From Micromonospora narathiwatensis (GTDB lineage Bacteria > Actinomycetota > Actinomycetes > Mycobacteriales > Micromonosporaceae), in the NCBI RefSeq assembly GCF_900089605.1, contig NZ_LT594324.1, positions 4,278,001-4,342,000 on the forward strand: a DNA stretch of 64,000 nt, in the 5' to 3' direction. Positions within the stretch are counted from its first letter, which is position 1. Every line of letters begins with the position of its first letter. Of this stretch, positions 27,426-36,613 are shown in pieces. Under the pieces are notes generated by a model that was not told the origin of the DNA, searched no databases, and worked only from the letters and a program-made list of their open reading frames with translations. The translations under genes and the position numbers were made by a program.

Positions 27426-29471
27426 TCACTCGCCCGGCGTGGACTTCGCGATCTGCATCAGGAACTCGATGTTGGTGCGGGACTGCTTGAGCCGGTCCAG
27501 CAGGAGGTCGAGCGCCGCCTGCGAGTCCAGCGAGTGCAGCACCTTCCGGAGCTTGTGGACGATGGCCAACTCCTCCGGCGCGAGCAGGACCTCCTCCTTG
27601 CGCGTACCGGAGGGGTTGATGTCGATCGCCGGGAAGACCCGCTTGTCGGCGATCTTCCGGTCCAGCTTCAGCTCGGCGTTGCCGGTGCCCTTGAACTCCT
27701 CGAAGATGACCGTGTCCGCCATGGACCCGGTCTCCACCAGCGCGGTGGCGAGGATGGTCAGCGAGCCGCCGTTCTCGATGTTCCGCGCCGCGCCCAGGAA
27801 GCGCTTCGGCGGGTAGAGCGCGGTGGAGTCGATACCACCCGACATGATCCGGCCGCTGGCCGGCGCCGCCAGGTTGTACGACCGACCGAGCCGGGTCACC
27901 GAGTCGAGCAGCACGACCACGTCATGCCCCAGCTCGACCAGACGCTTCGCCCGCTCGATCGCCAACTCCGCCACCGTGGTGTGGTCCTGCGGCGGACGGT
28001 CGAACGTGGCCGCGATGACCTCGCCCTTCACCGACCGCTGCATGTCGGTGACCTCTTCCGGCCGCTCGTCGACCAGCACCACCATCAGGTGGCACTCCGG
28101 ATTGTTACGGGTGATCGCGTTCGCGATCGCCTGCAACACCATCGTCTTACCCGCCTTCGGCGGCGAGACGATCAACGCCCGCTGACCCTTGCCGATCGGC
28201 ATCACCAGATCGATGACCCGGGTGGTCAGGATGTGCGGCTCGGTCTCCAGCCGCAGCCGCTCCTGCGGGTACAGCGGGGTGAGCTTGTAGAACTCCGGCC
28301 GACGCCGCGCCTCCTCCGGCTCCATCCCGTTGATGGTGTCCAGCCGGACCAGCGGGTTGTACTTGTCGCGCCGCTGCTCGCCCTCGCGGGCAGCCCGTAC
28401 GGCACCGGTGATCGCGTCGCCGCGGCGCAGGCCGTACTTCTTGATCTGGGACATCGAGACGTACACGTCGTTCGGGCCGGCCAGGTAGCCGGTGGTCCGG
28501 ACGAAGGCGTAGTTGTCGAGCACGTCGATGATGCCGGCGACCGGGACGAGCACGTCGTCCTCGCCGACCTGCGGCTCGCGGCCGCCGCCCTCGCCCTCGG
28601 CCCGCTCGCCACGGCCACGCCGGCGGTCCCGGAACCGGCTGCGCCGGCCGCGCCGGCCGCCGCCCTCGCCGTCGTCGTCCGCGTCGTGGTCACGCTCGGC
28701 GCGCTGACCACGGTCGTTGCGCTCGTTGCGCTCCGCCCGCTCACCGCGCTCGGCCCGCTCACCGCGCTCGGTCCGCTCACCGCGCTCGGTCCGCTCACCG
28801 CGCTCGTTGCGCTCGGCCCGCTCGGCACGCTCGCCGCGCTCTGCACGGTCGCCGCGCTCTGCACGGTCGCCGCGCTCGGCCCGCTCGCCCCGCTCGGCCC
28901 GCTCGCCCCGCTCGGCCCGCTCGCCCCGCTCGGCCCGCTCGCCGCGCTCGGCACGGTCGCCGCGCTCGGCCCGCTCCCGGGTCCGGCTCTCGCCGCGCTC
29001 GGCCCGCTCGCCGGTCTCGGCGGCGGCCTCCTCGGTGCGCGCCTCGGCCGGCCGGGCCTCGGTCGCCGCAGTCGCCGCGGCGGCCCGGCCACGCCGGCTG
29101 CGGGTACGCCCCTCGGTCGGCTCGGCGACCGGTGCCGGCTCGGCCGGCCGGCGCTCGGTCTCGGCCCGCTCCTCGCGTACCTCGGCGTGCACCTCTTCCC
29201 GGGCGGGCGCGGCCGCCGCCGCGACCTCGGCACGTGGTCGAGGGGTCCCGGCGGCGGCGCCGCCCTGCCGCTCGGCGATCGCGCTGATCAGCTCGCCCTT
29301 ACGCATGCGAGCCGTGCCAGAGATGCCGAGCGACGCGGCCAGGCTCTGGAGCTCCGGCAGCAGCATCGCCGACAGGCCGGTACCGCTGCGCCGACGACGC
29401 GTGGGGGCGGCGGCGGTGGCATCGCCAGCGACGTTGGAAACATCCGACGTCACGTCGGTGGTGTCGCTCAA
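27426..29471 (-). CDS. rho: Transcription termination factor Rho with long repeat insertion
   Basis: Hexameric RNA helicase that ends transcription. The 681-aa protein has an N-terminal Rho_N helical domain ([17 protein letters not shown]), then a long acidic/basic low-complexity region of about 250 residues, the OSB RNA-binding domain ([14 protein letters not shown]) and the ATPase core with Walker A in [13 protein letters not shown] and Q-loop region. The insertion contains about 15 tandem copies of a hexapeptide close to RAERGE. Large N-terminal insertions are typical of actinobacterial Rho, but this regular repeat is unusual. TTG at 29471 is chosen because GGAAGGA lies 5 nt upstream. Confidence 0.96.
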   Translation of the reverse strand: MSDTTDVTSDVSNVAGDATAAAPTRRRRSGTGLSAMLLPELQSLAASLGISGTARMRKGELISAIAERQGGAAAGTPRPRAEVAAAAAPAREEVHAEVREERAETERRPAEPAPVAEPTEGRTRSRRGRAAAATAATEARPAEARTEEAAAETGERAERGESRTRERAERGDRAERGERAERGERAERGERAERGERAERGDRAERGDRAERGERAERAERNERGERTERGERTERGERAERGERAERNERNDRGQRAERDHDADDDGEGGGRRGRRSRFRDRRRGRGERAEGEGGGREPQVGEDDVLVPVAGIIDVLDNYAFVRTTGYLAGPNDVYVSMSQIKKYGLRRGDAITGAVRAAREGEQRRDKYNPLVRLDTINGMEPEEARRRPEFYKLTPLYPQERLRLETEPHILTTRVIDLVMPIGKGQRALIVSPPKAGKTMVLQAIANAITRNNPECHLMVVLVDERPEEVTDMQRSVKGEVIAATFDRPPQDHTTVAELAIERAKRLVELGHDVVVLLDSVTRLGRSYNLAAPASGRIMSGGIDSTALYPPKRFLGAARNIENGGSLTILATALVETGSMADTVIFEEFKGTGNAELKLDRKIADKRVFPAIDINPSGTRKEEVLLAPEELAIVHKLRKVLHSLDSQAALDLLLDRLKQSRTNIEFLMQIAKSTPGE
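28696..28975 (-). repeat. 18-bp tandem repeat within rho
   Basis: About 15 copies of an 18-bp unit encode a hexapeptide of the form RAERGE, with D, T and N variants. The high identity of neighbouring units makes the copy number prone to change. Confidence 0.9.
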
Positions 29472-29758
29472 TGGATTCCTTCCCTCGATAGGCCGGGACT
29501 GCCCGGAGTCGAAACCAGGTGGCCGGGCGGCCTCGGTGCACCCGCCTCGCATGGACGCGTCGCGGGAGTCTGTGACACAGCAGCCGGTCGGTTTCCCGAC
29601 TCACCAACATCGGTGAGCAGGTCTCGCCGTCTGCGGCGACCTGTGGAAACTGCGGTGCGGCGTGGGCCTTTGGCAGGGGTGACGGGCTGACCGCCGAGAG
29701 CTTCGGGGGTGCGCCGCCCCGCAGGAAGATCGCATGCTTCGCGGCTGTGCTGAGTCTA
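29472..29758 (-). promoter_or_regulatory. rho promoter and long 5' leader
   Basis: A -10 box TAGACT lies at 29753-29758 on the minus strand, overlapping the start of the space after thrB. It predicts a leader of about 275 nt before the rho TTG. The leader holds a stem AGGTC-GCCG/CGGC-GACCT (29619-29642) and no open reading frame that I trust. A long leader fits known autoregulation of rho, but no mechanism is proven here. Confidence 0.5.
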
Positions 29759-29766
29759 GAGCGTAA

Positions 29767-30711
29767 TCAACTCTTCCGACCTGCGGCAACAGGGTCCCGC
29801 TCGGCGTGTCCAAGTCTACCCCGGGCAACCCGGGCGCCGCTGACATCTATCGGTAACTCCCAGCACTGCCAATCTGTTCCCGCGGCAAATCCCGCGGGGA
29901 CCTCGGTCAACGCCAGCACGGTGGGCCCCGCCCCACTGACCACAGCCGCCACACCGGCCGCACGCAGCGCACCCACCAGGACGGCCGTGCCCGGCATCCC
30001 CTCGGCCCGGTAGTCCTGGTGCAGCCGGTCGACGGTGGCCGGCAGCAGCAGCGCCGGATCGGCGGTCAACGCGTGCACCAGCAGCGCCGCCCGACCGGCG
30101 GTCAGCGCCGCGTCGCCGTGCGGCACGGCGGCGGGCAGGGCGGCCCGGGCGGCGGCGGTCAGGCCCCGCTCGCCGGGCACGAAGACGGTGGGGCGCACGC
30201 CCTCCGCGACGGCCAGCGAGACCGCCCGGGCCCCGGCCTGCTCCGTCCAGGCGACCGTGAACCCGCCGAGCAGGCAGGGGGCGACATTGTCCGGGTGACC
30301 CTCGATCTCGGCGGCCAGCCGGAGCGCGGCGTCGTCGGCCAGCCGGGCCGCGCCGTCATCGACCAACGCACGGGCCAGCAGCACCCCGGCGACGATCGCC
30401 GCCGAGGACGAGCCGAGGCCCCGCGCCTGCGGAATCCGGTTGACGCACGTCAGCGACAGCCCGGACGGCTGCGCGCCGAGCACGTCGAAGGCGGCGCGCA
30501 TGGATGTCACCACGAGGTGCCGGTCGTCCGCCGGCAGCTCCCCGGCGCCCTCACCGGTCACCGTCACCCGTACGCCTCCGGTGGTCACCTCGGCCGCCAC
30601 GTCGTCGTACAGCCCCAGGGCCAATCCGAGCGCGTCGAAACCCGGGCCCAGGTTCGCGCTGGTCGCGGGCACCCGCACCCGCACCGGGCCGGAGGCGAAA
30701 TTCATCGGCAC
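29767..30711 (-). CDS. thrB: Homoserine kinase
   Basis: GHMP kinase that phosphorylates homoserine with ATP in threonine synthesis. The 314-aa protein has the N-terminal VRVPATSANLGPGFDALGLAL, the ATP-binding motif IPQARGLGSSSAAIVAG and the C-terminal VSGAGPTVLAL. GTG at 30711 follows a TAGCAT -10 box by 6 nt, so it is probably leaderless; ATG at 30705 is internal. It is separated from thrC by about 6 kb of transport and cell-surface genes but remains next to rho. Confidence 0.94.
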   Translation of the reverse strand: MPMNFASGPVRVRVPATSANLGPGFDALGLALGLYDDVAAEVTTGGVRVTVTGEGAGELPADDRHLVVTSMRAAFDVLGAQPSGLSLTCVNRIPQARGLGSSSAAIVAGVLLARALVDDGAARLADDAALRLAAEIEGHPDNVAPCLLGGFTVAWTEQAGARAVSLAVAEGVRPTVFVPGERGLTAAARAALPAAVPHGDAALTAGRAALLVHALTADPALLLPATVDRLHQDYRAEGMPGTAVLVGALRAAGVAAVVSGAGPTVLALTEVPAGFAAGTDWQCWELPIDVSGARVARGRLGHAERDPVAAGRKS

Positions 30712-30717
30712 CGGCTC

Positions 30718-30723
30718 ATGCTA
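30718..30723 (-). promoter_or_regulatory. -10 box TAGCAT of thrB, leaderless
   Basis: TAGCAT on the minus strand, exactly 6 nt from the GTG at 30711. Indicates that thrB is transcribed on its own rather than from thrC. Confidence 0.6.
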
Positions 30724-30779
30724 GGACCCGGCACCGACAGCGCGCCGGTCCGCCCGGTGCGTGGGAACGGCGGGGCCGG

Positions 30780-32024
30780 TCAGGGCGTACGGGTGGGCTC
30801 CGGCTCCGCCGCCGGCTCGGTGAGCGAGAGCCGTCGGGTGGCGAGCCGCCAGCCCAGCGCGTAGACCACCGTGACCAGGCCGCAGCCGGCCAGCACCGTC
30901 CGCTCGCTCACCTGGTCCACCACCAGCGCCACCACCAACTGGCTGGCCGAGATGGCCAGCGTCGCCAGCATCATGTCGGTGGCGAACACCCGGCCCCGCA
31001 GCCGGTCCGGCACCTCGCCCTGGAGGGCGTAGTTGGACAGCACCCAGTTGCTGCCGCCGCCGAGGTGGGCCAGGAGGACCAGCACCAGCACCAGCGGGAA
31101 CCAGCCGACCAACGACGCCCCGACGTAGGCCACGCCGTAGAGGGACATGGACAGGGCCAGGCCGCTGAGCAGCCAGGCCCGGTTGGTAAGCACCCGCCGC
31201 ATCAGGATCGGCCCGACCAGGGCACCCGCGCCCCGGAAGGCGAAGAGCAGGCCGGTGCCGACCGAGCCGACCCCGTACACCGCGGCGAGCAGCGGGAAGA
31301 CGGTGAGCACACCGTTGCCGAGGCCGACCGCCGACTTCACGGTGACCAGCGCCAGCACCCGCGGCCGGTGCGCGATGTAGCGCAGCGCCTCGTGGATCGC
31401 CGGCCAGGTGCGCGGGTGCGCCAGCCCCGGGTCGCGGGGCGCCTGCAACGGCCGGCGGATCCGGGTGGCCACGCCGGCGGCCACGGCCAGGCCGCCCGCC
31501 GCCACCCAGAAGCTGACGTACGGGCCGGCGGCGGCGCTGAGCATGCCGCCGAGCGACGCGCCGACGACGGTCATCGTGCCCCAGGCCGAGCCGGCGACGG
31601 CGTTGCCCGCGGCCAGGTCCGCCGGATCGAGCACGTTGGGCAGGGCGGCCTGGGCCGCCGGCGAGTAGAACGCCTTCGCCACCGCCACGGCCGCGATGGC
31701 GACCAGGGCGAGCCACGCCGTGCCGGCGCTCCGCACCCCGAGCAACAGCAGGACGCCGGCCAGCGCGGCCAGGTTCGCCGCGATCATGACCTTCCGCCGG
31801 TCGAACCGGTCCGCGACGGTCCCGGTGTACGGCAGCAGCAGCGCCGTCGTGCCGGTGTCCACGGCGAGGACCAGCGCGCCCCACACCCCGCTGCCGGTCA
31901 GCTCCGGCAGGAGCACCAGCAGCGGCACCATGACGAACCAGTCCGAGCCGAACACCACCAGCTCGGCGAAGAAGAGATTGCGGAAATCGCGGTTGCGGAC
32001 GACGACCGAGACAGTGGGTGACAC
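30780..32024 (-). CDS. MFS transporter
   Basis: A 414-aa major-facilitator protein with about 12 hydrophobic helices. It resembles drug-efflux and enterobactin-exporter-like MFS proteins: RNRDFRNLFFAELVVFGSDWFVMVP opening (given in part), GTVADRFDRRKVMIAANLAAL in the loop between helices 2 and 3, and RLRGRVFATDMMLATLA in the second half. The substrate is unknown. GTG at 32024 follows TAGGGT by 6 nt, so the gene is probably leaderless and independently transcribed. Confidence 0.88.
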   Translation of the reverse strand: MSPTVSVVVRNRDFRNLFFAELVVFGSDWFVMVPLLVLLPELTGSGVWGALVLAVDTGTTALLLPYTGTVADRFDRRKVMIAANLAALAGVLLLLGVRSAGTAWLALVAIAAVAVAKAFYSPAAQAALPNVLDPADLAAGNAVAGSAWGTMTVVGASLGGMLSAAAGPYVSFWVAAGGLAVAAGVATRIRRPLQAPRDPGLAHPRTWPAIHEALRYIAHRPRVLALVTVKSAVGLGNGVLTVFPLLAAVYGVGSVGTGLLFAFRGAGALVGPILMRRVLTNRAWLLSGLALSMSLYGVAYVGASLVGWFPLVLVLVLLAHLGGGSNWVLSNYALQGEVPDRLRGRVFATDMMLATLAISASQLVVALVVDQVSERTVLAGCGLVTVVYALGWRLATRRLSLTEPAAEPEPTRTP

Positions 32025-32030
32025 GCCGGA

Positions 32031-32036
32031 ACCCTA
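32031..32036 (-). promoter_or_regulatory. -10 box TAGGGT of the MFS gene, leaderless
   Basis: TAGGGT on the minus strand, 6 nt from the GTG at 32024; it lies in the 21-bp gap after the deacetylase gene. Confidence 0.5.
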
Positions 32037-32045
32037 TCGGGCCGG

Positions 32046-32855
32046 TCACCCGACGGCGGCGCGGCGGAGCAGTTCGGAGACGGTCACGAAGGTGTAGCCG
32101 CGGTCCCGCAGCCCATTGATCATGTCCGGCAGGCCGCGGAGCGCGACGAGGCGTTGCTCGGTGCCGACGTCGTGGCCGAGCAGGACGGTGCCGGGCTGGA
32201 CGTCGGCGACGATCCGCCGGGCGTGGCCGACCGGATCGCGCGGGAACTCGCCCTCGACCATCTGCAGGGTCCAGAGCACCAGTCGGTAGTCGAGTTGGGC
32301 CGCGGCGTGCAGCACCGCACCACCCAGGTGCCCCCACGGCGGGCGGAGCAGGCGGGGTGCCACGCCGGTGGCCGCGGTGATCGCGTCGTGGCTGCGCCGC
32401 AGGTCGTCGTACGCGGTGTGGGCGTCCATCCGGGCCAGGTCGTGGTGCGCCCAGCTGTGGTTGCCCACCTCGTGCCGGCCCAGCCGGCCGCGGACGAGCG
32501 CGGCGTTCTCCCGCGCCCGGAGGCCGACCATGAAGAAGGTGGCCGGTACGTCGTACCGCTCCAGGGTGTCCAGCACCATCGGGGTCCACTGTGGCAGCGG
32601 ACCGTCGTCGAAGGTGAGCGCGAGCAGGCGTTCGGTGGTGTGTACGCCCCAGACGGCCTCGATCATGCCGGCGCCCACGTCCTGGTAACGGCTGCCCAGG
32701 GTGGCGCTGGCCGGCCCGCCGGCGATCGGGAGCCGACGGTCGGTGATCCAGGTGGTCTGCGCGGTGCCGGCGGCGCCCAGCGCGACGCCCCCGGCCAGCA
32801 GGGCGGCCCGGCGCAGCACCGTCCGCCGGTTCCACCGCCTCATGCCGTCCGCCAT
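32046..32855 (-). CDS. Secreted polysaccharide deacetylase (NodB-type)
   Basis: A 269-aa metal-dependent N-deacetylase acting on N-acetylated glycans, probably peptidoglycan or chitin. The N-terminus RRWNRRTVLRRAALLAGG is a twin-arginine-like signal. The NodB domain has motif 1 LTFDDGPLPQW with the catalytic and metal Asp, the metal His pair in GNHSWAHHD, and RPPWGHLG as motif 3. ATG at 32855 has GGAG 7 nt upstream. It lies between the MFS and RND pump genes on the same strand. Confidence 0.88.
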   Translation of the reverse strand: MADGMRRWNRRTVLRRAALLAGGVALGAAGTAQTTWITDRRLPIAGGPASATLGSRYQDVGAGMIEAVWGVHTTERLLALTFDDGPLPQWTPMVLDTLERYDVPATFFMVGLRARENAALVRGRLGRHEVGNHSWAHHDLARMDAHTAYDDLRRSHDAITAATGVAPRLLRPPWGHLGGAVLHAAAQLDYRLVLWTLQMVEGEFPRDPVGHARRIVADVQPGTVLLGHDVGTEQRLVALRGLPDMINGLRDRGYTFVTVSELLRRAAVG

Positions 32856-33157
32856 GGCCCCGCTCCCACGCCGCCCGGCCACCCCGCGAACGGGGTGCCC
32901 CGACACCCGTAACAGGTGCCGACCCGCTCACGGTACCGCTCCAAGCCAACACGAACGGTCTCCTCGCGCCCCCGCCCCGCCGCCGGCGCACCCTCCCCCG
33001 CCGACGCTCCGGCCCTGCCGGCTCCTGCGGCAATGCCCGCCGCAACGGAAAGAGTGGCCACCCGAACGGGATGACCACTCCTTCCGGGCACCTGCGGCGC
33101 GAAGCCGGGCACCTGTTGCCTGATGCCGGGCGACGCGGGCCGCCCGGCGGGGCCGGC

Positions 33158-36100
33158 TCAGTCGGTGGGCGGCAGCGGAGACTGGCGGCTCTTCGGCAGG
33201 CGCAGCACCTCGAACTGGTCCGTACCGTCGAGGAGCGCGCCCGACGGGGTCGGCCGGACCGACGGCACGGCGGGAGGCACGGCGACCTCGGCCGGAGATT
33301 CGCCGCCGCCGACGGTCACCGGGACCGGGGTCAGGACCGGGGCCGGGGTCGCGGGTGCCACCGGTTCCGGCGTGCCCCGGCGCTCGCGCAGCGCGTCCTT
33401 GGCGCGCTCCACCATCGTGTAGAGGGTCGGCACCAGGATCAGCGTCAGCAGCGTCGAGCTGATCAGACCGCCGATCACCACGATCGCCAGGGGCCGGGAG
33501 ATGAAGCCGCCCTCACCGGTGAGCCCGAACGCCATCGGCAGCAGGGCGAACACGGTGGCGACCGCGGTCATCAGGATCGGCCGCAGCCGCCGCCGGCCGC
33601 CCTCGACCACCGCGTCGGTGACGCTCATCCCCTGCGCCCGGTACTGGTTGATCAGGTCGAGCAGCACGATCGCGTTCGTCACCACGATGCCGACCAGCAT
33701 GAGCACGCCGATCAGCGCCGGCACGCCCAGCGGCGTCCCGGTGGCCAGCAGCAGCACGATCGCGCCGGTGGCCGCGAACGGGACGGAGACCAGCAGGATC
33801 AGCGCCTGGGTCAGGCTGCGGAACGTGGCGACCATGATCAGGAAGACGATCGCGATCGCGGCCAGCACGGCCAGCAGCAGGTCGGCGAAGGCGTCCTGCT
33901 GGTCGGCGCTGACGCCGCCGACGGTGACCGTCGCGCCCGGCACATCCAGCGCGTCCAGCCGCTTCTGCAGCTCCTTGGTGGTCGCGCCGAGGTTGGAGCC
34001 GGTGACCGTACCGGTGACCGAGACGCTGCGCTCGCCGTCGATCCGGGTCACCTGCTGCGGGCCATCGACCTGGTTGACGTCGGCGATGTCGTCCAGCTTG
34101 ACCGGGCCCACCGGCATCGCCCGTAGCTCGTCCACGCTCAGCGGGGGACGGGCCCCGGTGCTGAGCACCACGTTCTGCGGGGTGCCGTCCAGGGTGACCT
34201 GCCCCAGCGGGGCACCCCGGTACGCCTGCGCGACGAGCTGCCCGACGGCCGCCTCGGTGAGCCCGGCCCGGGCCGCGGCGACCCGGTCCACGGTCACCTC
34301 GACCCGGGGCACGCGGGTGGCGAGGCTGGTGGCGACGTCCTCGACGCCCGGCGTATCGGCCACCGCGCCCCGGACGGCCTCGGCGGCCCGGTTCAGCGTG
34401 TCCTGGTCGGCCGCCTGCACGACCACTTCGAGCTGGTTGCCGGAGCCGCCGTTCTGCCCGGCGCCGAAGCTCAGCTCGCCCACCTCGGGGCCGAGGGCGT
34501 CGAACTCCGTACGCAGGCTCCGCCGGACCGTCGCGGCGTCGGTGTCCTTGGCGAGCGCGACCGAGAAGGAGGCGGTGTTGCCGGCGCCGACGCCCGCCCA
34601 CGGCGTGTTGCCGCCGCCGGCCGTGACCTGGTAGGTCTTCACCCCCGGGGTACGCCGGAGCACCTCCTCGACCCGGGCGGCGGCGTGGTCGGTGCCGGCC
34701 AGCCCGGTGCCCGCCGGCAGCTCCTGGCGGATGCTCAGGGTGTCCCGGCCGGAGTCGTCCAGGAAGTTGGTCTCCAGCTTCTGGGCCAGGCCGAACGTGC
34801 CGACCAGCACCAGCAGGCCCAGCCCCACGGTGGCCCAGCGGGTGCCCCGGGAGCGGGTGGCGAAACCGATCGCCGGCAGGTACGCCCGCTGCAACCGGCT
34901 GCGCAGCTCCTTCTCCTCGGCGGCGCGCCGGACGCCGGCCTGGTCCGCGGCGGTGCCGCCGGGCGGCTTCAGGAACCAGTACGCGAGCACCGGGATCACG
35001 GTCAGCGACACCAGCAGCGAGGCGAGCAGGGCCACCGTCACGGTGATCGCGAACGGCGCGAAGAGCTGCCCGACGAAGCCACCCACCAGCGCGATCGGCG
35101 CGAAGACGGCGACCGTGGTGAGCGTCGAGGCGGTGACCGCGCCGGCCACCTCGCGGACCGCGCCGAGGATGGCGTCCCGCTTCGGCTCGCCGTACTCCAG
35201 GTGCCGCTTGATGTTCTCCAGCACCACGATGGAGTCGTCGACGACCCGGCCGACGGCGATGGTCAGCGCGCCGAGGGTGAGCAGGTTGAGCGAGTGGCCC
35301 TCGGCCCAGAGCACGATCAGCGCGACCAGCACCGAGAGTGGGATGGAGACCGCGGTGACCACGGTGGAGCGGATCGAGAGCAGGAAGACCAGGATCACCA
35401 CGACCGCCATCAGCAGACCGAGCAGCCCCTCGGTGGTGAGGCTCTCGATGGACCGCTCGACGAACGGGGCCTGGTCGAAGACCACGGTAAGGTCGGCGCC
35501 GGCGCTGGCCTTCAGGTCGTCGAGACGGTCCCGGATGTCGTGGGAGATGCGAACCGCGTTGCCGTCCGGGGTGGCGGTGACCGCGATGCCCAGGCTGGGC
35601 TTGCCGTTGGTCCGGGTGAACCCGGTGGCCGGGGCGAGCTGCTGCTCCACCTGGGCCACGTCGCCGAGGCGTACCGGCGCGGCGGGGGCGGTGGTGAGCA
35701 CGATGCCGCGCAGCTCGTCCATGTCCCGGATCGGGGTGCCGACCTGCACCGGGAGCGACCGGTCGCCGTCGGCCACCGCGCCGGCCGGCACCGCGACGCC
35801 GTTGGTCCTGAGCGCCTGGCCGATCGCCGTGGGGGCCAGCCGGGCCGCGGCCAGCTTCGCCGGGTCGGGGGTGATCAGCACGACCTGGTCGCGGGTGCCG
35901 GTCACCGCGACCGTGCGGACCCCGTCCAGGCCCTCCAGCTCGGGTACGACGGTGCGGCGCAGCTTCTCCGCCAGGGCCTGCTCGTCGTCGCCGCCGGTCG
36001 CGGCGACCACCACGACGGGCAGGTCGTCGGTGCTACCGGCGATGACCTGCGGGTCCACCCCCTCGGGGAGCTGCCCGCCGATGCGGTTCAGCGCGGTCTG

Positions 36101-36427
36101 CATCTTGTTGACCACGTCGTCCAGATTTGTGCCGAACGCGTAGCTCACCTGGACGGTGGTGGCGCCCTCACGAGAGGTGGAGGTGACCTTCTCCAGCCCC
36201 GGAATGCCCTGGAGGCTGTTCTCGATGGGCTCGGTGACCTGGGACTCGACGATCTCCGGCGCGGCGCCCGGGTAGGTCGCCACGATGAACGCGGCGGGAA
36301 ACTCCAGCGACGGCAGGAGCTGCTGCTTCAGCGACGGCACGGCGTACGCCCCGAACGCCGTGGTCACCAGCGCGATGAGGAGGACCAGTCCCCGGTTGGC
36401 AAGGCTGAATCTGGCGAGCAGCGACAT
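33158..36427 (-). CDS. RND-superfamily efflux permease (AcrB/SwrC-like)
   Basis: A 1089-aa inner-membrane proton-driven pump. It has the duplicated layout of one helix, a large extracytoplasmic loop and six helices. Marks include FPAAFIVATYPGAAPEIVESQV in porter domain 1, the proton-relay region ALTIAVGRVVDDSIVVLENIKRH (Asp-Asp in helix 4) and the repeat-half GVLMLVGIVVTNAIVLLDLIN. The C-terminal 90 residues form a Pro-rich cytoplasmic tail. No membrane-fusion protein is adjacent, as for Gram-positive SwrC/YerP proteins that act alone. The substrate is unknown; surfactant-like or lipophilic compounds are possible. Confidence 0.92.
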   Translation of the reverse strand: MSLLARFSLANRGLVLLIALVTTAFGAYAVPSLKQQLLPSLEFPAAFIVATYPGAAPEIVESQVTEPIENSLQGIPGLEKVTSTSREGATTVQVSYAFGTNLDDVVNKMQTALNRIGGQLPEGVDPQVIAGSTDDLPVVVVAATGGDDEQALAEKLRRTVVPELEGLDGVRTVAVTGTRDQVVLITPDPAKLAAARLAPTAIGQALRTNGVAVPAGAVADGDRSLPVQVGTPIRDMDELRGIVLTTAPAAPVRLGDVAQVEQQLAPATGFTRTNGKPSLGIAVTATPDGNAVRISHDIRDRLDDLKASAGADLTVVFDQAPFVERSIESLTTEGLLGLLMAVVVILVFLLSIRSTVVTAVSIPLSVLVALIVLWAEGHSLNLLTLGALTIAVGRVVDDSIVVLENIKRHLEYGEPKRDAILGAVREVAGAVTASTLTTVAVFAPIALVGGFVGQLFAPFAITVTVALLASLLVSLTVIPVLAYWFLKPPGGTAADQAGVRRAAEEKELRSRLQRAYLPAIGFATRSRGTRWATVGLGLLVLVGTFGLAQKLETNFLDDSGRDTLSIRQELPAGTGLAGTDHAAARVEEVLRRTPGVKTYQVTAGGGNTPWAGVGAGNTASFSVALAKDTDAATVRRSLRTEFDALGPEVGELSFGAGQNGGSGNQLEVVVQAADQDTLNRAAEAVRGAVADTPGVEDVATSLATRVPRVEVTVDRVAAARAGLTEAAVGQLVAQAYRGAPLGQVTLDGTPQNVVLSTGARPPLSVDELRAMPVGPVKLDDIADVNQVDGPQQVTRIDGERSVSVTGTVTGSNLGATTKELQKRLDALDVPGATVTVGGVSADQQDAFADLLLAVLAAIAIVFLIMVATFRSLTQALILLVSVPFAATGAIVLLLATGTPLGVPALIGVLMLVGIVVTNAIVLLDLINQYRAQGMSVTDAVVEGGRRRLRPILMTAVATVFALLPMAFGLTGEGGFISRPLAIVVIGGLISSTLLTLILVPTLYTMVERAKDALRERRGTPEPVAPATPAPVLTPVPVTVGGGESPAEVAVPPAVPSVRPTPSGALLDGTDQFEVLRLPKSRQSPLPPTD

Positions 36428-36527
36428 CGGCGTGGCTCACTCCTGGAAGGGGGTGGGATTGGTCCACAAAGTCTGCCCCACGCGCTCCGCCCACCCCGCA
36501 CCCACCCACCCCCTGACCACCACCTGG

Positions 36528-36586
36528 TTGATCAAGAATTTTCGGTCCGGAAACGGCGTGACCGGGACGCGAACCTGTTGATCAAC
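36528..36586. promoter_or_regulatory. Pair of TTGATCAA palindromes upstream of the RND gene
   Basis: TTGATCAA at 36528-36535 and GTTGATCAAC at 36577-36586 have centres exactly 50 bp apart in an AT-richer island of the 186-bp gap between the RND pump and thrC. They could be operator sites or a scattered genomic repeat. Confidence 0.4.
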
Positions 36587-36613
36587 TCAGCAGGCCGAGG
36601 AGGGGGAGGAACC

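Noticed and set aside
28513..29690. Long plus-strand frames across rho (Arg/Ser- or Leu/Ala-rich repeats)
   Set aside because: Antisense shadows of the rho hexapeptide repeat.
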